NCBI RefSeq assembly: GCF_051401765.1
Contig: NW_027480566.1
Location: 620,001-684,000 of the forward strand
Length of the DNA: 64,000 nt
Origin: Calliopsis andreniformis
Lineage: Eukaryota > Arthropoda > Insecta > Hymenoptera > Andrenidae
Direction of reading: 5' to 3'
The translations under genes were made by a program, and so were the position numbers. Positions within the stretch are counted from its first letter, which is position 1, and each line of letters opens with the position of its first letter. Of the stretch, positions 34,874 through 46,532 are shown in pieces. The notes beneath the pieces are model-generated. The model saw nothing but the letters and a program-made list of their open reading frames with translations. It was not told the DNA's origin and ran no database searches.

Positions 34874-37800
34874 GATCCTTATTCCTGATCGTTGAGGCAC
34901 TCTAAAACTATTAGGCTGTTTTGCTCTCTGATGCCCGTGGACCGAGAGAACGTAGAATATCGGAGCGATCGTGTCGGTCCGGAGTTCGAGCGAAAAAATT
35001 CTATGTCCCCGTTCGTGTCGCTCCGGAGCCCGAGCGAAAAAATTCAAAGTCCCCGTTCGTGTCGCTCCGGAACCGAATGTCGACGGAACGAACGGACAAC
35101 GGTAGATCCTTATACCTCGTGCTCGTGGCTCTCTAAAACCATACACTTGTTGTCCTCTGTCTCTTAGCTGTGTCGAGATAATCGAGAATCATGGAGCGTT
35201 CGTGTCGCTCCGGAACCGAAAGTCGTCGGTTCGAAACGAGAACGTTAGATCCTTATTCCTGATCGTAGAGGCACTCTAAAACTATTAGGCTGTTTTGCTG
35301 TCTGATGCCCGTGGACCGAGAGAACGTAGAATATCGGAGCGATCGTGTCGGTCCGGAGTTCGAGCGAAAAAATTCTATGTCCCCGTTCGTGTCGCTCCGG
35401 AGCCCGAGCGAAAAAATTCAAAGTCCCCGTTCGTGTCGCTCCGGAACCGAATGTCGACGGAACGAAGGGACAACGGTAGATCCTTATTCCTGGTGCTCGT
35501 GGCTCTCTAAAACCATACACTTGTTGTCCTCTGTCTCTTACCTGTGTCGAGATAATCGAGAATCATGTAGAGTTCGTGTCGCTCCGGAACCGAAAGTCGT
35601 CGGTTCGAAACGAGAACGTTAGATCCTTATTCCTGATCGTTGAGGCACTCTAAAACTATTAGGCTGTTTTGCTCTCTGATGCCCGTGGACCGAGAGAACG
35701 TAGAATAACGGAGCGATCGTGTCGCTCCGGAGCCCGAGCGAAAAAATTCTAAGTCCCCGTTCGTGTCGCTCCGGAACCGAATGTCGACGGAACGAAGGGA
35801 CAACGGTAGATCCTTATTCCTGGTGCTCGTGGCTCTCTAAAACCATACACTTGTTGTCCTCTGTCTCTTACCTGTGTCGAGATATTCGAGAATCATGGAG
35901 CGTTCGTGTCGCTCCGGAACCGAAAGTCGTCGGTTCGAAACGAGAACGTTAGATCCATATTCCTGATCCTTGAGGCACTCTAAAACTATTAGGCTGTTTT
36001 GCTCTCTGATGCCCGTGGACTGAGAGAACGTAGAATAACGGAGCGATCGTGTCGCTCCGGAGCCCGAGCGAAAAAATTCTAAGTCCCCGTTCGTGTCGCT
36101 CCGGAGCCCGAGCGAAAAAATTCCAAGTCCCCGTTCGTGTCGCTCCGGAACCGAATGTCGACGGAACGAAGGGACAACGGTAGATCCTTATTCCTGGTGC
36201 TCGTGGCTCTCTAAAACCATACACTTGTTGTCCTCTGTCTCTTAGCTGTGTCGAGATAATCGAGAATCATTGAGCGTTCGTGTCGCTCCGGAACCGAAAG
36301 TCGTCGGTTCGAAACGAGAACGTTAGATCCTTATTCCTGATCGTTGAGGCACTCTAAAACTATTAGGCTGTTTTGCTCTCTGATGCCGTGGACCGAGAGA
36401 ACGTAGAATATCGGAGCGATCGTGTCGCTCCGGAGTTCGAGCGAAAAAATTCTAAGTCCCCGTTCGTGTCGCTCCGGAGCCCGAGCGAAAAAATTCTAAG
36501 TCCCCGTTCGTGTCGCTCCGGAACCGAATGTCGACGGAACGAAGGGACAACGGTAGATCCTTATTCCTGGTGCTCGTGGCTCTCTAAAACCATACACTTG
36601 TTGTCCTCTGTCTCTTACCTGTGTCGAGATAATCGAGAATCATGGAGCGTTCGTGTCGCTCCGGAAACGAAAGTCGTGGGTTCGAAACGAGGACGTTAGA
36701 TCCTTATTCCTGATCGTTGAGGCACTCTAAAACTATTAGGCTGTTTTGCTCTCTGATGCCCGTGGACCGAGAGAACGTAGAATATCGGAGCGATCGTGTC
36801 GCTCCGGAGTTCGAGCGAAAAAGTTCTAAGTCCCCGTTCGTGTCGCTCCGGAACCGAGTGTCGACGGAACGAAGGGACAACGGTAGATCCTTATTCCTGG
36901 TGCTCGTGGCTCTCTAAAACCATACACTTGTTGTCCTCTGTCTCTTACCCGTGTCGAGATAATCGAGAATCATGTAGCGTTCGTGTCGCTCCGGAACCGA
37001 AAGTCGTCGGTTCGAAACGAGAACGTTAGATCCTTATTCCTGATCGTTGAGGCACTCTAAAACTATTAGGCTGTTTTGCTCTCTGATGCCCGTGGACCGA
37101 GAGAACGTAGAATAACGGAGCGATCGTGTCGCTCCGGAGCCCGAGCGAAAAAATTCTAAGTCCCCGTTCGTGTCGCTCCGGAACCGAATGTCGACGGAAC
37201 GAAGGGACAACGGCAGATCCTTATTCCTGGTGCTCGTGGCTCTCTAAAACCATACACTTGTTGTCCTCTGTCTCTTAGCTGTGTCGAGATAATCGAGAAT
37301 CATTGAGCGTTCGTGTCGCTCCGGAACCGAAAGTCGTCGGTTCGAAACGAGAACGTTAGATCCTTATTCCTGATCGTTGAGGCACTCTAAAACTATTAGG
37401 CTGTTTTGCTCTCTGATGCCGTGGACCGAGAGAACGTAGAATATCGGAGCGATCGTGTCGCTCCGGAGTTCGAGCGAAAAAATTCTAAGTCCCCGTTCGT
37501 GTCGCTCCGGAGCCCGAGCGAAAAAATTCTAAGTCCCCGTTCGTGTCGCTCCGGAACCGAATGTCGACGGAACGAAGGGACAACGGTAGATCCTTATTCC
37601 TGGTGCTCGTGGCTCTCTAAAACCATACACTTGTTGTCCTCTGTCTCTTACCTGTGTCGAGATAATCGAGAATCATGGAGCGTTCGTGTCGCTCCGGAAA
37701 CGAAAGTCGTCGGTTCGAAACGAGGACGTTAGATCCTTATTCCTGATCGTTGAGGCACTCTAAAACTATTAGGCTGTTTTGCTCTCTGATGCCCGTGGAC

Positions 37801-38105
37801 CGAGAGAACGTAGAATAACGGAGCGATCGTGTCGCTCCGGAGCCCGAGCGAAAAAATTCTAAGTCCCCGTTCGTGTCGCTCCGGAACCCGAGCGAAAAAA
37901 TTCTAAGTCCCCGTTCGTGTCGCTCCGGAACCGAATGTCGACGGAACGAAGGGACAACGGTAGATCCTTATTCCTGGTGCTCGTGGCTCTCTAAAACCAT
38001 ACACTTGATGTCCTCTGTCTTCTACCTGTGTCGAGATAATCGATAATCATGGAGCGTTCGTGTCGCTCCGGAACCGAAAGTCGTCGGTTCGAAACGAGAA
38101 CGTTA
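34874..38105. repeat. Sub-block with mixed 330/373/374-bp units in the 14-kb copy 1
   Basis: Unit starts and lengths: 34874, 35248 (374), 35622 (330), 35952 (374), 36326 (373), 36699, 37029 (330), 37359 (373), 37732 (374). It is matched at 14,562 bp offset by 49436-52294. The TCGGTCCGG subfamily ends here, after the unit at 35248, and ordinary monomers with the one-base GATGCCGTGG deletion return. Confidence 0.9.
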
Positions 38106-41100
38106 GATCCTTATTCCTGATCGTTGAGGCACTCTAAAACTATTAGGCTGTTTTGCTCTCTGATGCCCGTGGACCGAGAGAACGTAGAATGTCGGAGCCA
38201 TCGTGTCGCTCCGGAGTTCGAGCGAGAAAATTCTAAGTCCCCGGTCGTGTCGCTACGGAGCCCGAGCGAAAAAATTCTAAGTCCCCGTTCGTGTCGCTCC
38301 GGAACCGAATGTCGACGGAACGAAGGGACAACGGTAGATCCTTATTCCTGGTGCTCGTGGCTCTCTAAAACCATACACTTGATGTCCTCTGTCTCTTACC
38401 TGTGTCGAGATAATCGATAATCATGGAGCGTTCGTGTCGCTCCGGAACCGAAAGTCGTCGGTTCGAAACGAGAACGTTAGATCCTTATTCCTGATCGTTG
38501 AGGCACTCTAAAACTATTAGGCTGTTTTGCTCTCTGATGCCCGTGGACCGAGAGAACGTAGAATGTCGGAGCCATCGTGTCGCTCCGGAGTTCGAGCGAG
38601 AAAATTCTAAGTCCCCGGTCGTGTCGCTACGGAGCCCGAGCGAAAAAATTCTAAGTCCCCGTTCGTGTCGCTCCGGAACCGAATGTCGACGGAACGAAGG
38701 GACAACGGTAGATCCTTATTCCTGGTGCTCGTGGCTCTCTAAAACCATACACTTGTTGTCCTCTGTCTCTTACCTGTGTCGAGATATTCGAGATTCATGG
38801 AGCGTTCGTGTCGCTCCGGAACCGAAAGTCGTCGGTTCGAAACGAGAACGTTAGATCCTTATTCCTGATCGTTGAGGCACTCTAAAACTATTAGGCTGTT
38901 TTGCTCTCTGATGCCCGTGGACCGAGAGAACGTAGAATATCGGAGCGATCGTGTCGCTCCGGAGCCCGAGCGAAAAAATTCTAAGTCCCCGTTCGTGTCG
39001 CTCCGGAACCGAATGTCGACGGAACGAAGGGACAACGGTAGATCCTTATTCCTGGTGCTCGTGGCTCTCTAAAACCATACACTTGATGTCCTCTGTCTCT
39101 TACCTGTGTCGAGATAATCGAGAATCATAGAGCGTTCGTGTCGCTCCGGAACCGAAAGTCGTCGGTTCGAAACGAGAACGTCAGATCCTTATTCCTGATC
39201 GCTGAGGCACTCTAAAACTATTAGGCTGTTTTGCTCTCTGAAGCCCGTGGACCGGGAGAACGTAGAATATCGGAGCGATCGTGTCGCTCCGGAGTACGAG
39301 CGAAAAAATTCTAAGTCCCCGTTCGTGTCGCTCCGGAACCGAATGTCGACGGAACGAAGGGACAACGGTAGATCCTTATTCCTGGTTCTCGTGGCTCTGT
39401 AAAACCATACACTTGTTGTCCTCTGTCTCTTACCTGTGTCGAGATAATCGAGAATCATGGAGCGTTCGTGTCGCTCCGGAACCGAAAGTCGTCGGTTCGA
39501 AACGAGAACGTTAGATCCTTATTCCTGATCGTTGAGGCACTCTAAAACTTTTAGGCTGTTTTGCTCTCTGATGCCCGTGGACCGAGAGAACGTAGAATAT
39601 CGGAGCGATCGTGTCGCTCCGGAGTTCGAGCGAAAAAATTCTAAGTCCCCGTTCGTGTCGCTCCGGAGCCCGAGCGAAAAAATTCTAAGTCCCCGTTCGT
39701 GTCGCTCCGGAACCGAATGTCGTCGGAACGAAGGGACAACGGTAGATCCTTATTCCTGGTGCTCGTGGCTCTCTAAAACCATACACTTGATGTCCTCTGT
39801 CTCTTACCTGTGTCGAGATAATCGAGAATCATAGAGCGTTCGTGTCGCTCCGGAACCGAAAGTCGTCGGTTCGAAACGAGAACGTCAGATCCTTATTCCT
39901 GATCGTTGAGGCACTCTAAAACTTTTAGGCTGTTTTGCTCTCTGATGCCCGTGGACCGAGAGAACGTAGAATATCGGAGCGATCGTGTCGCTCCGGAGTT
40001 CGAGCGAAAAAATTCCAAGTCCCCGTTCGTGTCGCTCCGGAACCGAATGTCGACGGAACGAAGGGACAACGGTAGATCCTTATTCCTGGTGCTCGTGGCT
40101 CTCTAAAACCATACACTTGATGTCCTCTGTCTCTTACCTGTGTCGAGATAATCGAGAATCATAGAGCGTTCGTGTCGCTCCGGAACCGAAAGTCGTCGGT
40201 TCGAAACGAGAACGTTAGATCCTTATTCCTGATCGTTGTGGCACTCTAAAACTATTAGGCTGTTTTGCTCTCTGATGCCCGTGGACCGAGAGAACGTAGA
40301 ATAAAGGAGCGATCGTGTCGCTCCGGAGTTCGAGCGAAAAAATTCTAAGTCCCCGTTCGTGTCGCTCCGGAGCCCGAGCGAAAAAATTCTAAGTCCCCGT
40401 TCGTGTCGCTCCGGAACCGAATGTCGATGGAACGAAGGGACAACGGTAGATCCTTATTCCTGGTGCTCGTGGCTCTCTAAAACCATACACTTGATGTCCT
40501 CTGTCTCTTACCTGTGTCGAGATAATCGAGAATCATGGAGCGTTCGTGTCGCTCCGGAACCGAAAGTCGTCGGTTCCAAGCGAGAACGTTAGATCCTTAT
40601 TCCTGATCGTTGAGGCACTCTAAAACTATTAGGCTGTTTTGCTCTCTGATGCCCGTGGACCGAGAGAACGTAGAATGTCGGAGCGATCGTGTCGCTCCGG
40701 AGTTCGAGCGAGAAAATTCTAAGTCCCCGGTCGTGTCGCTACGGAGCCCGAGCGAAAAAATTCTAAGTCCCCGTTCGTGTCGCTCCGGAGCCCGAGCGAA
40801 AAAATTCTAAGTCCCCGTTCGTGTCGCTCCGGAACCGAATGTCGACGGAACGAAGGGACAACGGTAGATCCTTATTCCTGGTGCTCGTGGCTCTCTAAAA
40901 CCATACACTTGATGTCCTCTGTCTCTTACCTGTGTCGAGATAATCGAGAATCATAGAGCGTTCGTGTCGCTCCGGAACCGAAAGTCGTCGGTTCGAAACG
41001 AGTACGTCAGATCCTTATTCCTGATCGCTGAGGCACTCTAAAACTATTAGGCTGTTTTGCTCTCTGAAGCCCGTGGACCGAGAGAACGTAGAATATCGGA

Positions 41101-42923
41101 GCGATCGTGTCGCTCCGGAGTTCGAGCGAAAAAATTCCAAGTCCCCGTTCGTGTCGCTCCGGAACCGAATGTCGACGGAACGAAGGGACAACGGTAGATC
41201 CTTATTCCTGGTGCTCGTGGCTCTCTAAAACCATACACTTGTTGTCCTCTGTCTCTTAGCTGTGTCGAGATAATCGAGAATCATTGAGCGTTCGTGTCGC
41301 TCCGGAACCGAAAGTCGTCGGTTCGAAACGAGAACGTTAGATCCTTATTCCTGATCGTTGAGGCACTCTAAAACTATTAGGCTGTATTGCTGTCTGATGC
41401 CCGTGGACCGAGAGAACGTAGAATATCGGAGCGATCGAGTCGCTCCGGAGTTCGAGCGAAAAAATTCTAAGTCTCCGTTCGTGTCGCTCCGGAGCCCGAG
41501 GGAAAAAATTCTAAGTCCCCGTTCGTGTCGCTCCGGAGCCCGAGCGAAAAAATTCTAAGTCCCCGTTCGTGTCGCTCCGGAACCGAATGTCGACGGAACG
41601 AAGGGACAACGGTTGATCCTTATTCCTGGTGCTCGTGGCTCTCTAAAACCATACACTTGATGTCCTCTGTCTCTTACCTGTGTCGAGATAATCGAGAATC
41701 ATAGAGCGTTCGTGTCGCTCCGGAACCGAAAGTCGTCGGTTCGAAACGAGAACGTTAGATCCTTATTCCTGATCGTTGTGGCACTCTAAAACTATTAGGC
41801 TGTTTTGCTCTCTGATGCCCGTGGACCGAGAGAACGTAGAATAAAGGAGCGATCGTGTCGCTCCGGAGTTCGAGCGAAAAAATTCTAAGTCCCCGTTCGT
41901 GTCGCTCCGGAGCCCGAGCGAAAAAATTCTAAGTCCCCGTTCGTGTCGCTCCGGAACCGAATGTCGATGGAACGAAGGGACAACGGTAGATCCTTATTCC
42001 TGGTGCTCGTGGCTCTCTAAAACCATACACTTGATGTCCTCTGTCTCTTACCTGTGTCGAGATAATCGAGAATCATGGAGCGTTCGTGTCGCTCCGGAAC
42101 CGAAAGTCGTCGGTTCCAAGCGAGAACGTTAGATCCTTATTCCTGATCGTTGAGGCACTCTAAAACTATTAGGCTGTTTTGCTCTCTGATGCCCGTGGAC
42201 CGAGAGAACGTAGAATGTCGGAGCGATCGTGTCGCTCCGGAGTTCGAGCGAGAAAATTCTAAGTCCCCGGTCGTGTCGCTACGGAGCCCGAGCGAAAAAA
42301 TTCTAAGTCCCCGTTCGTGTCGCTCCGGAGCCCGAGCGAAAAAATTCTAAGTCCCCGTTCGTGTCGCTCCGGAACCGAATGTCGACGGAACGAAGGGACA
42401 ACGGTAGATCCTTATTCCTGGTGCTCGTGGCTCTCTAAAACCATACACTTGATGTCCTCTGTCTCTTACCTGTGTCGAGATAATCGAGAATCATAGAGCG
42501 TTCGTGTCGCTCCGGAACCGAAAGTCGTCGGTTCGAAACGAGTACGTCAGATCCTTATTCCTGATCGCTGAGGCACTCTAAAACTATTAGGCTGTTTTGC
42601 TCTCTGAAGCCCGTGGACCGAGAGAACGTAGAATATCTGAGCGATCGTGTCGCTCCGGAGTTCGAGCGAAAAAATTCTAAGTCCCCGTTCGTGTCGCTCC
42701 GGAGCCCGAGCGAAAAAATTCTAAGTCCCCGTTCGTGTCGCTCCGGAACCAAATGTCGACGGAACGAAGGGACAACGGTAGATCCTTATTCCTGGTGCTC
42801 GCGGCTCTCTAAAACCATACACTTGTTGTCCTCTGTCTCTTACCTGTGTCGAGAAAATCGAGAATCATGGAGCGTTCGTGTCGCTCCGGAACCGAAAGTC
42901 GTCGGTTCGAAACGAGAACGTTA
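38106..42923. repeat. Sub-block rich in 418-bp units, with a 1540-bp repeat
   Basis: Unit starts and lengths: 38106, 38480 (374), 38854, 39184 (330), 39514 (374), 39888 (330), 40218 (374), 40592 (418), 41010 (330), 41340 (418), 41758 (374), 42132 (418), 42550 (374). Units 38106 and 38480 are a recent 374-bp tandem pair with GGAGCCATC. The series 374, 418, 330, 418 from 40218 (1540 bp) restarts at 41758. The block recurs at 53097-56600 and, from 38480, at 59499 onward. Confidence 0.9.
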
Positions 42924-45900
42924 GATCCTTATTCCTGATCGTTGAGGCACTCTAAAACTATTAGGCTGTTTTGCTCTCTGATGCCCGTGGACCCAGAGAA
43001 CGTAGAATATCGGAGCGATCGTGTCGCTCCGGAGTTCGAGCGAAAAAGTTCTAAGTCCCCGTTCGTGTCGCTCCGGAGCCCGAGCGAAAAAATTGTAAGT
43101 CCCCGTTCGTGTCGCTCCGGAACCGAATGTCGACGGAACGAAGGGACAACGGTAGATCCTTATTCCTGGTGCTCGTGGCTCTCTAAAACCATACACTTGT
43201 TGTCCTCTGTCTCTTACCTGTGTCGAGATAATCGAGAATTATGGAGCGTTCGTGTCGCTCCGGAACCGAAAGTCGTCGGTTCGAAACGAGAACGTTAGAT
43301 CCTTATTCCTGATCGCTGAGGCACTCTAAAACTATTAGGCTGTTTTGCTCTCTGATGCCCGTGGACCGAGAGAACGTAGAATATCGGAGCGATCATGTCG
43401 CTCCGGAGTTCTTAGCGAAAAAATTCTAAGTCCCCGTTCGTGTCGCTCCGAAGGCCGAGCGAAAAAATTCTAAGTCCACGTTCGTGTCGCTCCGGAACCG
43501 AATGTCGACGGAACGAACGGACAACGGTAGATCCTTATTCCTGGTGCTCGTGGCTCTCTAAAACCATACACTTGTTGTCATCTGTCTCTTAGCTGTGTCG
43601 AGATAATCGAGAATCATGGAGCGTTCGTGTCGCTCCGGAACCGAAAGTCGTCGGTTCGAAACGAGAACGTTAGATCCTTATTCCTGATCGTAGAGGCACT
43701 CTAAAACTATTAGGCTGTTTTGCTCTCTGATGCCCGTTTACCGAGAGAACGTAGAATATCGGAGCGATCGTGTCGGTCCGGAGTTCGAGCGAAAAAATTC
43801 TATGTCCCCGTTCGTGTCGCTCCGGAGCCCGAGCGAAAAAATTCAAAGTCCCCGTTCGTGTCGCTCCGGAACCGAATGTCGACGGAACGAAGGGACAACG
43901 GTAGATCCTTATTCCTGGTGCTCGTGCCTCTCTAAAACCATACACTTGTTGTCCTCTGTCTCTTACCTGTGTCGAGATATTCGAGAATCATGGAGCGTTC
44001 GTGTCGCTCCGGAACCGAAAGTCGTCGGTTCGAAACGAGAACGTTAGATCCATATTCCTGATCGTTGAGGCACTCTAAAACTATTAGGCTGTTTTGCTCT
44101 CTGATGCCCGTGGACCGAGAGAACGTAGAATAACGGAGCGATCGTGTCGCTCCGGAGCCCGAGCGAAAAAATTCTAAGTCCCCGTTCGTGTCGCTCCGGA
44201 GCCCGAGCGAAAAAATTCTAAGTCCACGTTCGTGTCGCTCCGGAACCGAATGTCGACGGAACGAAGGGACAACGGTAGATCCTTCTTCCTGGTGCTCGCG
44301 GCTCTCTAAAACCATACACTTGTTGTCCGCTGTCTCTTACCTGTGTCGAGAAAATCGTGAATCATGGAGCGTTCGTGTCGCTCCGGAACCGAAAGTGGTC
44401 GGTTCGAAACGAGAATGTTAGATCCTTATTCCTGATCGTTGAGGCACTCTAAAACTATTAGGCTGTTTTGCTCTCTGATGCCCGTGGACCGAGAGAACGT
44501 AGAATATCGGAGCGATCGTGTCGGTCCGGAGTTCGAGCGAAAAAATTCTATGTCCCCGTTCGTGTCGCTCCGGAGCCCGAGCGAAAAAATTCAAAGTCCC
44601 CGTTCGTGTCGCTCCGGAACCGAATGTCGACGGAACGAACGGACAACGGTAGATCCTTATTCCTGGTGCTCGTGGCTCTCTAAAACCATACACTTGTTGT
44701 CCTCTGTCTCTTACCTGTGTCGAGATAATCGAGAATCATGGAGCGTTCGTGTCGCTTCGGAACCGAAAGTCGTCGGTTCGAAACGAGAACGTTAGATCCT
44801 TATTCCTGATCGCTGAGGCACTCTAAAACTATTAGGCTGTTTTGCTCTCTGATGCCCGTGGACCGAGAGAACGTAGAATAACGGAGCGATCGTGTCGCTC
44901 CGGAGCCCGAGCGAAAAAATTCTAAGTCCCCGTTCGTGTCGCTCAGGAACCGAATGTCGACGGAACGAAGGGACAACGGTAGATCCTTATTCCTGGTGCT
45001 CGTGGCTCTCTAAAACCATACACTTGTTGTCCTCTGTCTCTTAGCTGTGTCGAGATAATCGAGAATCATGGAGCGTTCGTGTCGCTCCGGAACCGAAAGT
45101 CGTCGGTTCGAAACGAGAACGTTAGATCCTTATTCCTGATCGTAGAGGCACTCTAAAACTATTAGGCTGTTTTGCTCTCTGATGCCCGTGGACCGAGAGA
45201 ACGTAGAATATCGGAGCGATCGTGTCGGTCCGGAGTTCGAGCGAAAAAATTCTATGTCCCCGTTCGTGTCGCTCCGGAGCCCGAGCGAAAAAATTCAAAG
45301 TCCCCGTTCGTGTCGCTCCGGAACCGAATGTCGACGGAACGAAGGGACAACGGTAGATCCTTATTCCTGGTGCTCGTGGCTCTCTAAAACCATACACTTG
45401 TTGTCCTCTGTCTCTTACCTGTGTCGAGATAATCGAGAATCATGTAGAGTTCGTGTCGCTCCGGAACCGAAAGTCGTCGGTTCGAAACGAGAACGTTAGA
45501 TTCTTATTCCTGATCGTTGAGGCACTCTAAAACTATTAGGCTGTTTTGGTGTCTGATGCCCGTGGACCGAGAGAACGTAGAATATCGGAGCGATCGTGTC
45601 GCTCCGGAGTTCGAGCGAAAAAATTCCAAGTCCCCGTTCGTGTCGCTCCGGAACCGAATGTCGACGGGACGAAGGGACAACGGTAGATCCTTATTCCTGG
45701 TGCTCGTGGCTCTCTAAAACCATACACTTGTTGTCCTCTGTCTCTTACCTGTGTCGAGATAATCGAGAATTATGGAGCGTTCGTGTCGCTCCGGAACCGA
45801 AAGTCGTCGGTTCGAAACGAGAACGTTAGATCCTTATTCCTGATCGTTGAGGCACTCTAAAACTATTAGGCTGTTTTGCTCTCTGATGCCCGTGGACCGA

Positions 45901-46532
45901 GAGAACGTGGAATATCGGAGCGATCGTGTCGCTCCGGAGTTCGAGCGAAAAAATTCCAAGTCCCCGTTCGTGTCGCTCCGGAACCGAATGTCGACGGAAC
46001 GAAGGGACAACGGTAGATCATTATTCCTGGTGCTCGTGGCTCTCTAAAACCATACACTTGTTGTCCTCTGTCTCTTACCTGTGACGAGATATTCGAGAAT
46101 CATGGAGCGTTCGTGTCGCTCCGGAACCGAAAGTCGTCGGTTCGAAACGAGAACGTTAGATCCATATTCCTGATCGTTGAGGCACTCTAAAACTATTAGG
46201 CTGTTTTGCTCTCTGATGCCCGTGGACCGAGAGAACGTAGAATAACGGAGCGATCGTGTCGCTCCGGAGCCCGAGCGAAAAAATTCTAAGTCCCCGTTCG
46301 TGTCGCTCCGGAGCCCGAGCGAAAAAATTCTAAGTCCACGTTCGTGTCGCTCCGGAACCGAATGTCGACGGAACGAAGGGACAACGGTAGATCCTTCTTC
46401 CTGGTGCTCGCGGCTCTCTAAAACCATACACTTGTTGTCCGCTGTCTCTTACCTGTGTCGAGATATTCGAGAATCATGGAGCGTTCGTGTCGCTCCGGAA
46501 CCGAAAGTCGTCGGTTCGAAACGAGAACGTTA
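42924..46532. repeat. Sub-block at the start of the 14-kb copy 2
   Basis: Unit starts and lengths: 42924 (374), 43298 (375), 43673, 44047, 44421 (374), 44795 (330), 45125 (374), 45499, 45829 (330), 46159 (374). The run 44047-46158 has the same unit order as 21848-23959. A private CGACGGGACG change marks 45662. Confidence 0.9.

Larger units (their letters stand above)
29022..42923. repeat. Duplication of about 14 kb, copy 1 (38 units)
   Basis: The order of units here is repeated in 42924-56792. Offsets are 13,902 bp up to about 31.5 kb, 14,562 bp from 31.5 to 38.0 kb, and 14,243 bp from 38.8 to 42.3 kb. The left boundary lies within the preceding unit, near 28.83 kb against 42.73 kb, where both copies read GGAACCAAATG. 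The offset steps mark local indels after duplication: two monomers (660 bp) and 319 bp. Confidence 0.9.

Noticed and set aside
37881..37890. Possible crossover scar CCGGAACCCG at the start of a second 44-bp block
   Set aside because: A single G-to-A change from the usual CCGGAGCCCG explains it; no other parent-specific marks switch there.
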